From Chitinophaga pinensis (lineage in GTDB: Bacteria > Bacteroidota > Bacteroidia > Flavobacteriales_D > Crocinitomicaceae): DNA of 8,633 nt. The stretch is taken from assembly GCA_945897765.1 (NCBI GenBank), contig CAMDGP010000082.1, forward strand, positions 1-8,633, given 5' to 3'. The notes beneath the pieces are model-generated. The model was not told the DNA's origin, did no database searches, and saw nothing but the letters and a program-made list of their open reading frames with translations. The number at the start of each line of letters is the position of its first letter. Positions within the stretch are counted from its first letter, which is position 1. Shown piece after piece: positions 1 through 7,506 of the stretch. The translations under genes and the position numbers were made by a program.

Positions 1-2078
1 AGGAAGCAATGTTAAATGTGGATGGTCAATATGCGGAGCAAATCGCACAAATGAATCGTTATTGGGGTGGACAATCGTTTACTGGTGGCGCATTTTATTT
101 TGGTGCTGCCATGATAGCATTTTTCCTTTTAGGCTTGATTTTATTGAAAGATAATTTGAAATGGCCATTCTTAGCAATTGGACTTCTTGCAATTTTATTA
201 GCATCCAATGATCCTGGTGGAATCAATGACTTTTTTATCAATAAATTCCCGATGTACAATAAATTCCGCGATTCAAAAATGATTTTGGTATTGCTACAAG
301 TAATGATTCCTGCTTTAGGAGTTTTGTTTTTAGATCGCTTTTTCAAAGGTTTACAATTATTAAAAAATAATAAGATTATTACTTTGAATGATAAAAATCA
401 ATCTTTTAGAAAGCTGATTAGAAATGGGGACGGGGCTAAAATTGCTGGTGTCTGCAAAGGAATATCTGAAAATTTAAAATTAAATGTAAACTTAGTTAGA
501 GCCTTGTTTTTAATATTTAGCTTTATAACTTTTGGTTTATCAATTGTGATTTATTTCATTTTTTGGAGTGTCCTTCCTTCAGTAAATTTTGAAAATGATC
601 AAAAAATTGAAGGTTTAATTGGAGGTAAAAAATTTGTTGTAAGTGTTGCAGGAATTATAATATTACTCATAGCAATCTTATATATTATTCCATCGCTTTC
701 AGGTTCATTTATTTCTGCTGAAGAAGTGAAAATGTTTGCTCAAGCTGGAAAATCACAAGATCCTGCACAAGTTACTTTTGTGAACGGATTGAAGGGAGAA
801 CTTATTAATACCAGAATTGGATTATACAAAGGCGATATGGGACGTGCATTACTTCTTGTAATTTTAGCTTGTGGAATTGTTTTAGCATCCGTTTACACAA
901 AAGTTTCGCATTTCTTGATTTCATTGGTTGCGATTGCTGTTGTGGCATTTGATAATATTTCGGTTTCAAAACGCTATTTGAACAATGAAGAAGAAGGTGG
1001 AATTTATAAAAGCTACGAACCAATTGATGCGGCGGCCTTCCCAACACTTCCAGCCTTAGCTGATAATCGAATTTTAGCGAGTGAAATGGAAAGTGTTCCA
1101 AATTTTGCTACCAAAGTTTCAGAGCTTCAGTCTAAAATGGTCGAATCAATTCAGTACAAACAAATCACAGATGAACAAACACGACGAGCTTTTGCTGCTT
1201 TTGGTATATTGAGTCTTAATACGAACTATAGAGTTCTATCTTTTTCAATTCCTTTTGCTGAAACAACAACAAGTTATTTCCATAAAAGTATTGGAGGTTA
1301 TCACGGAGCAAAATTGAAACGTTACCAAGAAATTGCTGATTTCTACATCTTTGACGAAATGAATCGCATCAACAAAGAAATTTCGATGGCTAAAAACGTG
1401 AAGTTACAAGCTTATGGAATGGCGGGATTGGTTACCAACGAAAATGCAAAGCAAGTTTTTGATACAATTCAAATTAATGAGATCGCTGTTACTGACTCGA
1501 ACGCCGTTTTAAACATGTTGAATACAAAGTATTTAGTGCTTGACAGAACGAAAGAGCCGATTAAAAATTTGAATGCGAATGGTGCGGCTTGGTTTGTTGG
1601 AAAAATGAAAATCGTAAATTCTTCCAATCAGGAAATGAAATCACTTGAAGGATTAAATTCAAAAGAAGAGGCTATCTTTAATCAAAATGATTTTGCTTCA
1701 ATTGCTCTGAAATCAAGCTATTCAAAAGATTCAACAGCAACGATTAGATTAACAAATTATGGAACAAATGTTTTGAAATACAGCTCAAATTCAAAAACAG
1801 AATTACCTGCAATTTTTAGTGAAGTTTATTATCCCGAAGGTTGGAATTGTTATGTTGACGGAAAGCAAATTGAATCATTTAGAGCAAATTACATTCTTCG
1901 AGGAGCAATTATTCCTGCAGGAAAGCACAATATTGAATGGAAATTTGAACCAGCATCTTATATCAAAGGTTCTACTTATGCTTCCATTTTTTCAATTTTA
2001 AACTTGTTGTTGTTCCTTGGAACACTAGCTTGGGAAGGAAAATCGATGGTTAGTAAAACTGAAGAAGAAGCGAAATAG
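1..2078 (+). CDS. YfhO-family membrane protein with nested PspC domain (5' partial)
   Basis: The reading frame is open to the left edge (codons GAA GCA precede the ATG at 9), so the true start lies upstream; the ATG at 9 is probably internal and residues here are numbered from it. The family resemblance is to YfhO proteins, polytopic GT-C-like membrane proteins; Firmicutes members take part in glycosylating cell-wall polymers, while the Bacteroidota role is unknown. Predicted membrane segments lie near residues 28-46, 51-65, 91-107, 207-229, 278-316 and 656-675. Family-like blocks are SYFHKSIGGYHGAKLKRYQE (423-442) and the C-terminal extracytoplasmic block with YYPEGWNCYVDG (607-618) and RGAIIPAGKHNIEW (631-644). 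Residues about 132-191 form a PspC-like domain not expected in a YfhO core. The gene ends in TAG and converges on the - strand operon. The YfhO assignment is fairly secure; substrate and function are not. Confidence 0.8.
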   Translation, partial: EAMLNVDGQYAEQIAQMNRYWGGQSFTGGAFYFGAAMIAFFLLGLILLKDNLKWPFLAIGLLAILLASNDPGGINDFFINKFPMYNKFRDSKMILVLLQVMIPALGVLFLDRFFKGLQLLKNNKIITLNDKNQSFRKLIRNGDGAKIAGVCKGISENLKLNVNLVRALFLIFSFITFGLSIVIYFIFWSVLPSVNFENDQKIEGLIGGKKFVVSVAGIIILLIAILYIIPSLSGSFISAEEVKMFAQAGKSQDPAQVTFVNGLKGELINTRIGLYKGDMGRALLLVILACGIVLASVYTKVSHFLISLVAIAVVAFDNISVSKRYLNNEEEGGIYKSYEPIDAAAFPTLPALADNRILASEMESVPNFATKVSELQSKMVESIQYKQITDEQTRRAFAAFGILSLNTNYRVLSFSIPFAETTTSYFHKSIGGYHGAKLKRYQEIADFYIFDEMNRINKEISMAKNVKLQAYGMAGLVTNENAKQVFDTIQINEIAVTDSNAVLNMLNTKYLVLDRTKEPIKNLNANGAAWFVGKMKIVNSSNQEMKSLEGLNSKEEAIFNQNDFASIALKSSYSKDSTATIRLTNYGTNVLKYSSNSKTELPAIFSEVYYPEGWNCYVDGKQIESFRANYILRGAIIPAGKHNIEWKFEPASYIKGSTYASIFSILNLLLFLGTLAWEGKSMVSKTEEEAK
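402..581 (+). other. PspC-like domain nested inside the YfhO-family protein
   Basis: Residues about 132-191 read as a complete PspC domain: a basic start (FRKLIRN), the family-typical IAGVCKGISENLKLNVNLVR (145-164), then hydrophobic ALFLIFSFITFGLSIVIYFI (165-184) and FWSVLPS. The YfhO core seems to resume near residue 206 (KKFVVSVAGIIILLIAILYI). A hand count gives about 63 G+C in 240 bases over 361-600 (26%), against about 74 in 180 over 961-1140 (41%). The domain identity is a pattern match to the PspC family, which is usually a small stand-alone envelope-stress membrane protein or an N-terminal domain. The insertion boundaries are inferred. Confidence 0.75.
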
Positions 2079-2083
2079 TTGGG

Positions 2084-2125
2084 AAATAAAACGTTAAAGT
2101 TCTGACAAGTTTGGTCGTTTTATTT
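2084..2125. terminator. Candidate bidirectional terminator (AT-rich inverted repeat)
   Basis: AAATAAAACG (2084-2093) and CGTTTTATTT (2116-2125) form a perfect 10-bp inverted repeat with a 22-base loop, starting 5 bases after the stop of the YfhO-family gene. The right arm is T-rich on the + strand and the left arm is T-rich on the - strand, so it could serve both converging transcripts. The stem has only two G-C pairs and the loop is long, so it would be weak. It lies about 210 bases past the end of the - strand operon. Confidence 0.35.
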
Positions 2126-2173
2126 TCTTTACAACGAATACTTTATGATCAAATCAGATGGATTCTCAATATG

Positions 2174-2184
2174 TTTTTTTTTTT
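2174..2184. repeat. 11-base poly-T tract in the convergent intergenic gap
   Basis: There is an uninterrupted run of 11 T on the + strand within the 256-base gap between converging genes. No strong stem stands immediately before it on the + strand, so I do not call it a terminator tail. Such runs can vary in length, but no coding frame is affected here. Confidence 0.6.
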
Positions 2185-2334
2185 AATTTGAAAGTACCAT
2201 TTTTGTAATTGTTGTCTCTACATTTTTGAAATCCATAGAAATGGTTGTAATCTCATATTCAACTATTTTTTTTCAAAAGTCTGTCTTTAAAAGTAAGAAA
2301 ACACAAAGCAAGAATTCAGCTCAATAAAAATTCT

Positions 2335-3273
2335 TTATCTAATCAAATACATCTTCCCAAGCCCTTTGTGAAAATAATTATCAGCGCCAGTTTCAAGTTG
2401 TTTGATTTCTTTTCCATTAATTCTAGTTTTAACCCGATATAAATAAACACCATTTGCTAACGGATCACCAAATTGGTCTTTTCCATCCCATGCATAAGAC
2501 GAAACATTTCTGCCAATTTGAATTGGACCAAGTTCTGCTTCGTTAATTTCACGCACCACTTTTCCACTTACAGTCATAATTTGAATTTGAATGTCGTCTG
2601 GAATCGCATCACCAGTTATAGTATACACAAACCGTGTGCTAGTTGAAAACGGATTTGGGTAATTCATCATTTGACTAATCATTGATTCGTGAATTACTTC
2701 AAAGCTAATTTTGTATTCTAAATCTCCAGAAAGATTTCCAGAACGGTCTGTCCCATGTACAAGAAGAGAATACGTTCCTGATTTTTCAAAATAAGTTGGA
2801 AAAATAATTTTGAATTTTTTATTCTGAGTTGTAGCTGGAATCCATGACATAATTTGGTTTCCAGAATTATCCGTAAAATAAATGCGTTTTTGAATTCCGT
2901 CTGGATCTGTTAAATAAATACCAAATAAGGACGTGTCAGCATCACTATTCATTACTAAAAATGGATTCTCATCCTTTAAGGTAATTACAATTTCACTTGT
3001 AGGTGCAACGATGTCTTTATTCATAATATGACGACCATTGACGATTACATCTAACAAAGGGTTTTTATCTTCACCGACTACTTTGAATGGAAATTGAAGT
3101 ACATTATTTAAATGAGTTAATTCAGGTTGATCCAATAAAGTCAAGCTAGCATCAACATAAGGATTTACTTCCATATTGAACCAATTCGTACCAATAAGTC
3201 CGTTAGTTGAAATTAAAATGGTATCTCTAAATGTTTCACCAACTCCAAGTGAATCTTTTCGCGGGTAAGTCAA
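2335..3273 (-). CDS. C-terminal fragment of PorU2-like C25 peptidase, carrying the T9SS C-terminal domain
   Basis: This 312-codon frame directly follows the TAA of the upstream peptidase frame, in the same phase; its only initiator there is a TTG touching that stop, with no visible ribosome binding site. It has no signal peptide, so it is best read as the severed end of the upstream gene. Residues 1 to about 60 complete a CARDB-like beta domain begun upstream. Residues 71-110 hold a block I associate with this family (NPLLDVIVNG, then KDIVAPTSEIVITLKDENPF). MNYPNPF (203-209), WDGKDQFGDPLANGVYLYRV (262-281) and the ending GKMYLIR form a FlgD-Ig-like T9SS C-terminal domain, which in this pathway directs export and handling by PorV-type partners. 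Ends in TAA. If translated alone it would stay in the cytoplasm and probably do nothing. The domain reading is confident; independent expression is doubtful. Confidence 0.8.
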   Translation of the reverse strand: MTYPRKDSLGVGETFRDTILISTNGLIGTNWFNMEVNPYVDASLTLLDQPELTHLNNVLQFPFKVVGEDKNPLLDVIVNGRHIMNKDIVAPTSEIVITLKDENPFLVMNSDADTSLFGIYLTDPDGIQKRIYFTDNSGNQIMSWIPATTQNKKFKIIFPTYFEKSGTYSLLVHGTDRSGNLSGDLEYKISFEVIHESMISQMMNYPNPFSTSTRFVYTITGDAIPDDIQIQIMTVSGKVVREINEAELGPIQIGRNVSSYAWDGKDQFGDPLANGVYLYRVKTRINGKEIKQLETGADNYFHKGLGKMYLIR

Positions 3274-3276
3274 TTA
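3274..3276 (-). other. In-frame TAA interrupting the PorU2-like gene
   Basis: On the - strand the codons run CAA GTT AAA CGG TAA TTG ACT TAC CCG, giving Q-V-K-R-stop-L-T-Y-P. Both sides are in the same frame and together make one continuous CARDB-like domain and one signal-peptide-to-CTD protein of about 1722 residues. One substitution could restore a sense codon (Q, E, K, S, L or Y). No homopolymer lies next to it, so slippage is unlikely. TAA is also the stop at the far end of the gene (2337-2335), so general TAA reassignment is not supported. Confidence 0.9.
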
Positions 3277-6200
3277 CCGTTTAACTTGATTCGCGTCAGT
3301 TATGTAGTAATTAACTAATAAAGAATCCATTGGAACATTACTAATATTTCGAATATCAACAGCAAATTTTGCTTGATTTCCTTCTTGAATCGAATCCATA
3401 TTTGGAATCCAAGTAATTCCTGCAGTACCATCAATTGCAGCTTCAGGAAGAGGAGAATAGACAACGTGCCAGTTTTGTAATTGACTGGGTGTTAAATTGA
3501 TATTGTCTTTGTATTTCGCAACTAATCGAATGTTCGGATAAAGATTTGCATCAATCAGATTATCAAGGTTTAATAAAGAATCTCCAGAAGTTATTGTTGG
3601 ATTAAGTGAAAACTGATAGGTTCCGAATGCGTTTAATACCTGAATCTCAAGGGTTGTAGTGTCTTGTGAGATTGTTTCCATCTGTCGGTGATTCCAATAC
3701 AACGCTTTCCAATCGGCAACAGGACCAATAACTGGGCTAGTTTCCACTCCAAAAGATTGAACACCAGAGATAAGTGTATCTAAGAAAATTGGTTCATTAT
3801 TTTGAGAACATAATTCAACCACAAAATTCGGGTCGCCTTTTCGCGTTAAAAATATAAACGGTCGGTTAGCTCTTCCAGGAACAATACTATCAGAACCTAA
3901 ATTCGCAAATGTTTGAAAAACAGCAGGATCAAAAGTGTTTAACCAATCATAACGTGTAGTGATAGGCGAATAAATCAAAATGTAATCTCCAAAAGGAACT
4001 TCGTTTTCTACAAGATTTCTGAAGGCTGCTAGTTGTGTAGCGTTATTTTGGTTAAACGTAAAAAACTTCATTGGTCTTTGCTCACAACCTCCATTATCAT
4101 TTGCATTTCCGAAATTATTGTTTGGATTTGCAACAGTTCCGTTTGAATAAGTAAATCTTGTTTCCCAAGCTGTTAACGTTGAACGATTAATTACTGCAAC
4201 TTGAAACTTCGGTGTTATTGTGCAGATATTGTAATCTTGTTGAATTCCATTGAGATACCAGGCATTTTCATACTGATTTGCTCCTGGAGTTGCTGCTATT
4301 GTCAGGCAAGAAATGTCAGAATAATTAGGTTGAAATTCACGCAATTCGTTGGAATTGTTAAGATTTAAACCACTGAAATTATTTGCAGTGAATTGATTAA
4401 AATCTGCTTGTCCCCAACCTGATTTATTAGGAATATATTGAAAGGATCTTTGTTTCCAAATCAAAGTTGGTTCAACAAGTGCAACTCGCCAATAATAAAC
4501 AACACTATCTTCCAAATTTAATGCTGAAAGTTGATTATTTAAGGCTAATTTCCATTGATTTGGATTTACAGATTTCACACCACCAATTTCACTTATTTCA
4601 GCAAACCTGTGGAAGGTAGAGTTAAATGAAGCAAGGGTATCAATTTCGAAGCGATAGGTTTTAAGTTCAGCTAACGGATTTAAAGTAGAAGCATAAACAG
4701 TGATTTGATTGGTAGGAACAACAGCAAAATCAGCAGGTTGAATTGGTTCAATTCCATCCACGCCAATGAAGAAGTTTCTAATAATTCGATTGTTTGCCGA
4801 TTCGTCGTATTGCTCTGTAATCACATTTGGAATATCAACGCTAATGTTAAATTTATTCAAACCAATTCCAATTGTAGGTTGAAAAGGCATTTTTTTGGTT
4901 ATTAATTTTTCATAATCCATCCCAAATACCTTGATGTTATAAACAGAATCAATTAAGGAATTCGGAAAATCACGTTTAATTTCAATATTAAAAGTGTCAA
5001 TTATTGATTTGCCTAAATTTCTTAATTGAATTGTAACTTCAATCGAATCAGTAGCATAAGATATGTTTTCTGGGCCAAAATTGACTCTTGATTCTGTTAA
5101 TTCAATTTCTGGTTTATTGTGATAATTTAATCGAATCATTGGGTCACCATTCAAGGTCATTTGGCAAAAAGTAGCTTCTGTTATCAAGGAAGGATTTGCC
5201 GTTAAAGCTGAATCAATTGTATTTTTAATATGCTCACCAATCGTTCCACCATAATTGTAGGTGCTAAATTGCCTGTAGAAATTTTTTGAGAAAGAATTCA
5301 AAGCAAAAGAAAAACCATAATTAATCGTACCGATGTAAGCAATTACACCACCATTTGGAGCCAAAACAAAATTTTGAGAATTGGAGGTTGAATTGTGGAA
5401 TATATTACCATTGTAGCAAGAATTTGCAAGTAGAATAGGATATTTTCCTTGGTTATTCCAAAATTGTGGCTCATCTAAGTTTACGTCAAACCCACTTTCA
5501 GATGTTGTAAAATGACCAAAGAAATTCATTACACTTACGCCTTCACTAATTCTGTTTTTAATAGATTGCAATTCTGAAGGTGTTATCGGACTAGTGCTTT
5601 CTTTTTTTACCAAACGAGCATTTCCGGCGAAGTAATTTCCTTCTGCAATTTCCCCCATTTCAGCTAAGTAATTTTGAAATTGTGATTGTTCTGCAACATA
5701 TGTTCCTCCCGCAAAATGTAATAATTGTTTTTGCCAGTCTTTTGTAGGACTTGAATAAACTGAGTTTTGTTTTTGTTGCTCTTCATATTGAATAACTTTC
5801 GAGAAATAAATTTGCAGTTCATCTTCGGAAATAACCGATATTCTTCCTGTAGGAATCAATGGTGTAAATTTATCAGTTTGCGGAAGATTGGAGGTAATAC
5901 AAGCATCACATGATGGTTGTCCGAAGCTTGGAATCAGATTGTTAGCGTAAGCTGCAGCATTTGTTCGAGAACCTGGACTTAAGTTAGTAGCAGATGTAAT
6001 GTTAGCCTCGCGAATTCCTTTTCCTACCAAAAATAATCCTACTGGCTTTATGGTTGAAGTAACATACATTTTGTGTGCAAAACGTCTTAATCCGTTGATG
6101 TGTTTTTGAATACCGCCGCCATATTGTTGATCTAATTCTTCAATATCAGCAAGAATTACATTGTAGCTACCTCCAGCGTTTGAACTTCGGTAGGCTGCAT

Positions 6201-7506
6201 ATTCTAATGTTTTATTTTTTAATTTCTTATTGTAAATGAATAACAAGGCTTCATCAATATTTGGAATAGCAGTAAAATTGGTAAAATCTCCAGTGCCGTT
6301 AACAGCTCTTAAGTTGGAAACATTTATAAAACTTGTTACATCCTCTAAAACAACTTGTTGCAAATCACTAGAACCATTATTCGGAATAACAACTGCATAA
6401 CCGCCATTAAAAGCTGCAAGCGGGATTTTTCGAGCAACTGTGCCAAATACAAATAATGTTGGATTGGGCATATTTACAGTTGAAATATTCAAACGTATTT
6501 TATTTTGAATAGAAGAATTGTAAACTTTAAAACTCAACTTACTTGCATTCGTAAAAGATGGAATTCTTGGGTATTTAAATGACCAAAAATTTAAAGATTG
6601 GAAATCTGTTGCAACACCTAAACTATTCACAATTTGGACTTTATATCCCAAATTTCCAGAGCTTGGAAAATCAGTAACAGGAATACTTTTATTGGCTGTA
6701 ACCGCTTTGTATCCTCGAAACGTTGTGTCATAAATCACAAAATTATTTGAGCCAATTGTATGTCTTGTACGATGGTTTGGTTGATTGGAAGAGGCCGCAG
6801 CATTTGAAGTTCCAACCACAACAGCATTATATTCAACATTAGGAGCATTTAATCCTTGATAAATATTAGTTAATTGGGTCGTACTCATGTCCCAAGTGTA
6901 ACTGTTTGTCGCACCGTTTTGTGGCGTTCTTCCCCACCCTTCGCCTTCAACAAAGAACGAACTTGAAGCATCTGCAGATTTTTCTCCTTCATTATACTGT
7001 TGATTATAAAAGGTAAAAGCTTCAAATTCAACAAAATCAGAAGCTGTTAAACCATTATAATTCACATCTGTTTCAACGACAAACCGTTTGTTATTTGAAG
7101 CATTATTCCAAGTGAAAAAGTATTGAATGGTATCGTTGTACAAGCTGTATTTTGGATTTCCCATTTCAGCTGGATTATTGTAAAGCGTTGAATCTAACCA
7201 GCCGTCATTTCGTTCACCATAAAAAAGAAAATAATCACCCAAACCAAAAATATTGTCTCCTCCATCTTCAATGTGAATTGGAATTTCTTCCTGTCGTCCG
7301 AAAATTTGAATATTACTGGAATAAAAAGTAGACAAAGGAACTCCTGAGGAAAGTAAAGTGTTATAATCAATTTTATAAATTCCAGACTGAACAACATTGA
7401 TAGCATAATATTTCTGATTGTAATTAATCCATTCGTTGCCAAAAGTTTGCGAATGTCCAATTGAAATAAAAAAACATATAAAAATTAAAGCGTAAAACTT
7501 CTTCAT
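3274..7506 (-). CDS. porU2: PorU2-like C25 cysteine peptidase (putative T9SS sortase), truncated by in-frame stop
   Basis: This is a secreted gingipain-type (C25) peptidase. PorU, the known T9SS sortase, removes the C-terminal domain of cargo and attaches cargo to the cell surface; larger paralogs of this layout are annotated PorU2. Residues 1-20 are a signal peptide ending near GHSQ. Residues about 21-430 are a beta-rich N-terminal region. The C25 domain spans about 447-795, with catalytic His665 in NFFGH, Cys697 in ANSCYNG, the block IPTGRISVIS (551-560) and the closing motif LNGDPMIRLN. CARDB/fibronectin-like modules follow (about 800-1030), then a possible ILEI-like domain (about 1098-1235) and the start of another CARDB-like domain, cut at residue 1410 by TAA. 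The remaining CARDB half and T9SS CTD continue in frame in 3273-2335. The ATG overlaps the preceding PorV-like stop in ATGA, suggesting translational coupling. Without the CTD, crossing or retention at the outer membrane should fail. The C25 call is strong; PorU2 rather than another large C25 protein is likely. Confidence 0.88.
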   Translation of the reverse strand: MKKFYALIFICFFISIGHSQTFGNEWINYNQKYYAINVVQSGIYKIDYNTLLSSGVPLSTFYSSNIQIFGRQEEIPIHIEDGGDNIFGLGDYFLFYGERNDGWLDSTLYNNPAEMGNPKYSLYNDTIQYFFTWNNASNNKRFVVETDVNYNGLTASDFVEFEAFTFYNQQYNEGEKSADASSSFFVEGEGWGRTPQNGATNSYTWDMSTTQLTNIYQGLNAPNVEYNAVVVGTSNAAASSNQPNHRTRHTIGSNNFVIYDTTFRGYKAVTANKSIPVTDFPSSGNLGYKVQIVNSLGVATDFQSLNFWSFKYPRIPSFTNASKLSFKVYNSSIQNKIRLNISTVNMPNPTLFVFGTVARKIPLAAFNGGYAVVIPNNGSSDLQQVVLEDVTSFINVSNLRAVNGTGDFTNFTAIPNIDEALLFIYNKKLKNKTLEYAAYRSSNAGGSYNVILADIEELDQQYGGGIQKHINGLRRFAHKMYVTSTIKPVGLFLVGKGIREANITSATNLSPGSRTNAAAYANNLIPSFGQPSCDACITSNLPQTDKFTPLIPTGRISVISEDELQIYFSKVIQYEEQQKQNSVYSSPTKDWQKQLLHFAGGTYVAEQSQFQNYLAEMGEIAEGNYFAGNARLVKKESTSPITPSELQSIKNRISEGVSVMNFFGHFTTSESGFDVNLDEPQFWNNQGKYPILLANSCYNGNIFHNSTSNSQNFVLAPNGGVIAYIGTINYGFSFALNSFSKNFYRQFSTYNYGGTIGEHIKNTIDSALTANPSLITEATFCQMTLNGDPMIRLNYHNKPEIELTESRVNFGPENISYATDSIEVTIQLRNLGKSIIDTFNIEIKRDFPNSLIDSVYNIKVFGMDYEKLITKKMPFQPTIGIGLNKFNISVDIPNVITEQYDESANNRIIRNFFIGVDGIEPIQPADFAVVPTNQITVYASTLNPLAELKTYRFEIDTLASFNSTFHRFAEISEIGGVKSVNPNQWKLALNNQLSALNLEDSVVYYWRVALVEPTLIWKQRSFQYIPNKSGWGQADFNQFTANNFSGLNLNNSNELREFQPNYSDISCLTIAATPGANQYENAWYLNGIQQDYNICTITPKFQVAVINRSTLTAWETRFTYSNGTVANPNNNFGNANDNGGCEQRPMKFFTFNQNNATQLAAFRNLVENEVPFGDYILIYSPITTRYDWLNTFDPAVFQTFANLGSDSIVPGRANRPFIFLTRKGDPNFVVELCSQNNEPIFLDTLISGVQSFGVETSPVIGPVADWKALYWNHRQMETISQDTTTLEIQVLNAFGTYQFSLNPTITSGDSLLNLDNLIDANLYPNIRLVAKYKDNINLTPSQLQNWHVVYSPLPEAAIDGTAGITWIPNMDSIQEGNQAKFAVDIRNISNVPMDSLLVNYYITDANQVKR
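3802..4215 (-). other. Possible ILEI/FAM3-like domain within the C25 peptidase
   Basis: Residues about 1098-1235 of the peptidase show an order of motifs recalling ILEI/FAM3 (PANDER) domains: a strand FQVAVINRSTLTAWETR, a phenylalanine-rich FFTFNQNNATQLAAF, a helix leading to VPFGDYILIYSP, then FQTFANLGSDSI and RPFIFLTRKGDP. In that family the equivalents are a VINP-like strand, FDT, an 'ip-G-ivl' strand, an LGS turn and a final IG-KG-like strand. About 30 residues rich in Asn and Gly (around 1120-1141) separate the first two elements. This is a pattern judgement by eye, not a profile match. Confidence 0.35.

Noticed and set aside
95..346. 83-codon open frame on the - strand inside the YfhO-family gene
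   Set aside because: It is a shadow of a well-supported membrane protein gene, with low-complexity basic composition and no family resemblance.
805..1101. 98-codon - strand frame inside the YfhO-family gene
   Set aside because: It lies fully inside the + strand coding sequence and its composition looks like an antisense shadow.
2196..2250. Short inverted match ACCATTT/AAATGGT in the intergenic gap
   Set aside because: Seven bases with a loop of more than 30 is expected by chance in AT-rich DNA.
3250..3300. Frameshift, or programmed slippage, as the cause of the split peptidase gene
   Set aside because: Both frames are in the same phase on either side of TAA and no slippery homopolymer is present, so only the stop codon itself needs explaining.
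4705..4905. 66-codon + strand frame antisense to the C25 peptidase
   Set aside because: No motif, no ribosome binding signal, and fully covered by convincing coding sequence on the other strand.
7194..7460. 88-codon - strand frame overlapping the start of the peptidase gene in another phase
   Set aside because: The peptidase frame here carries a family-typical N-terminal region; the alternative is hydrophobic noise from AT-rich codons.
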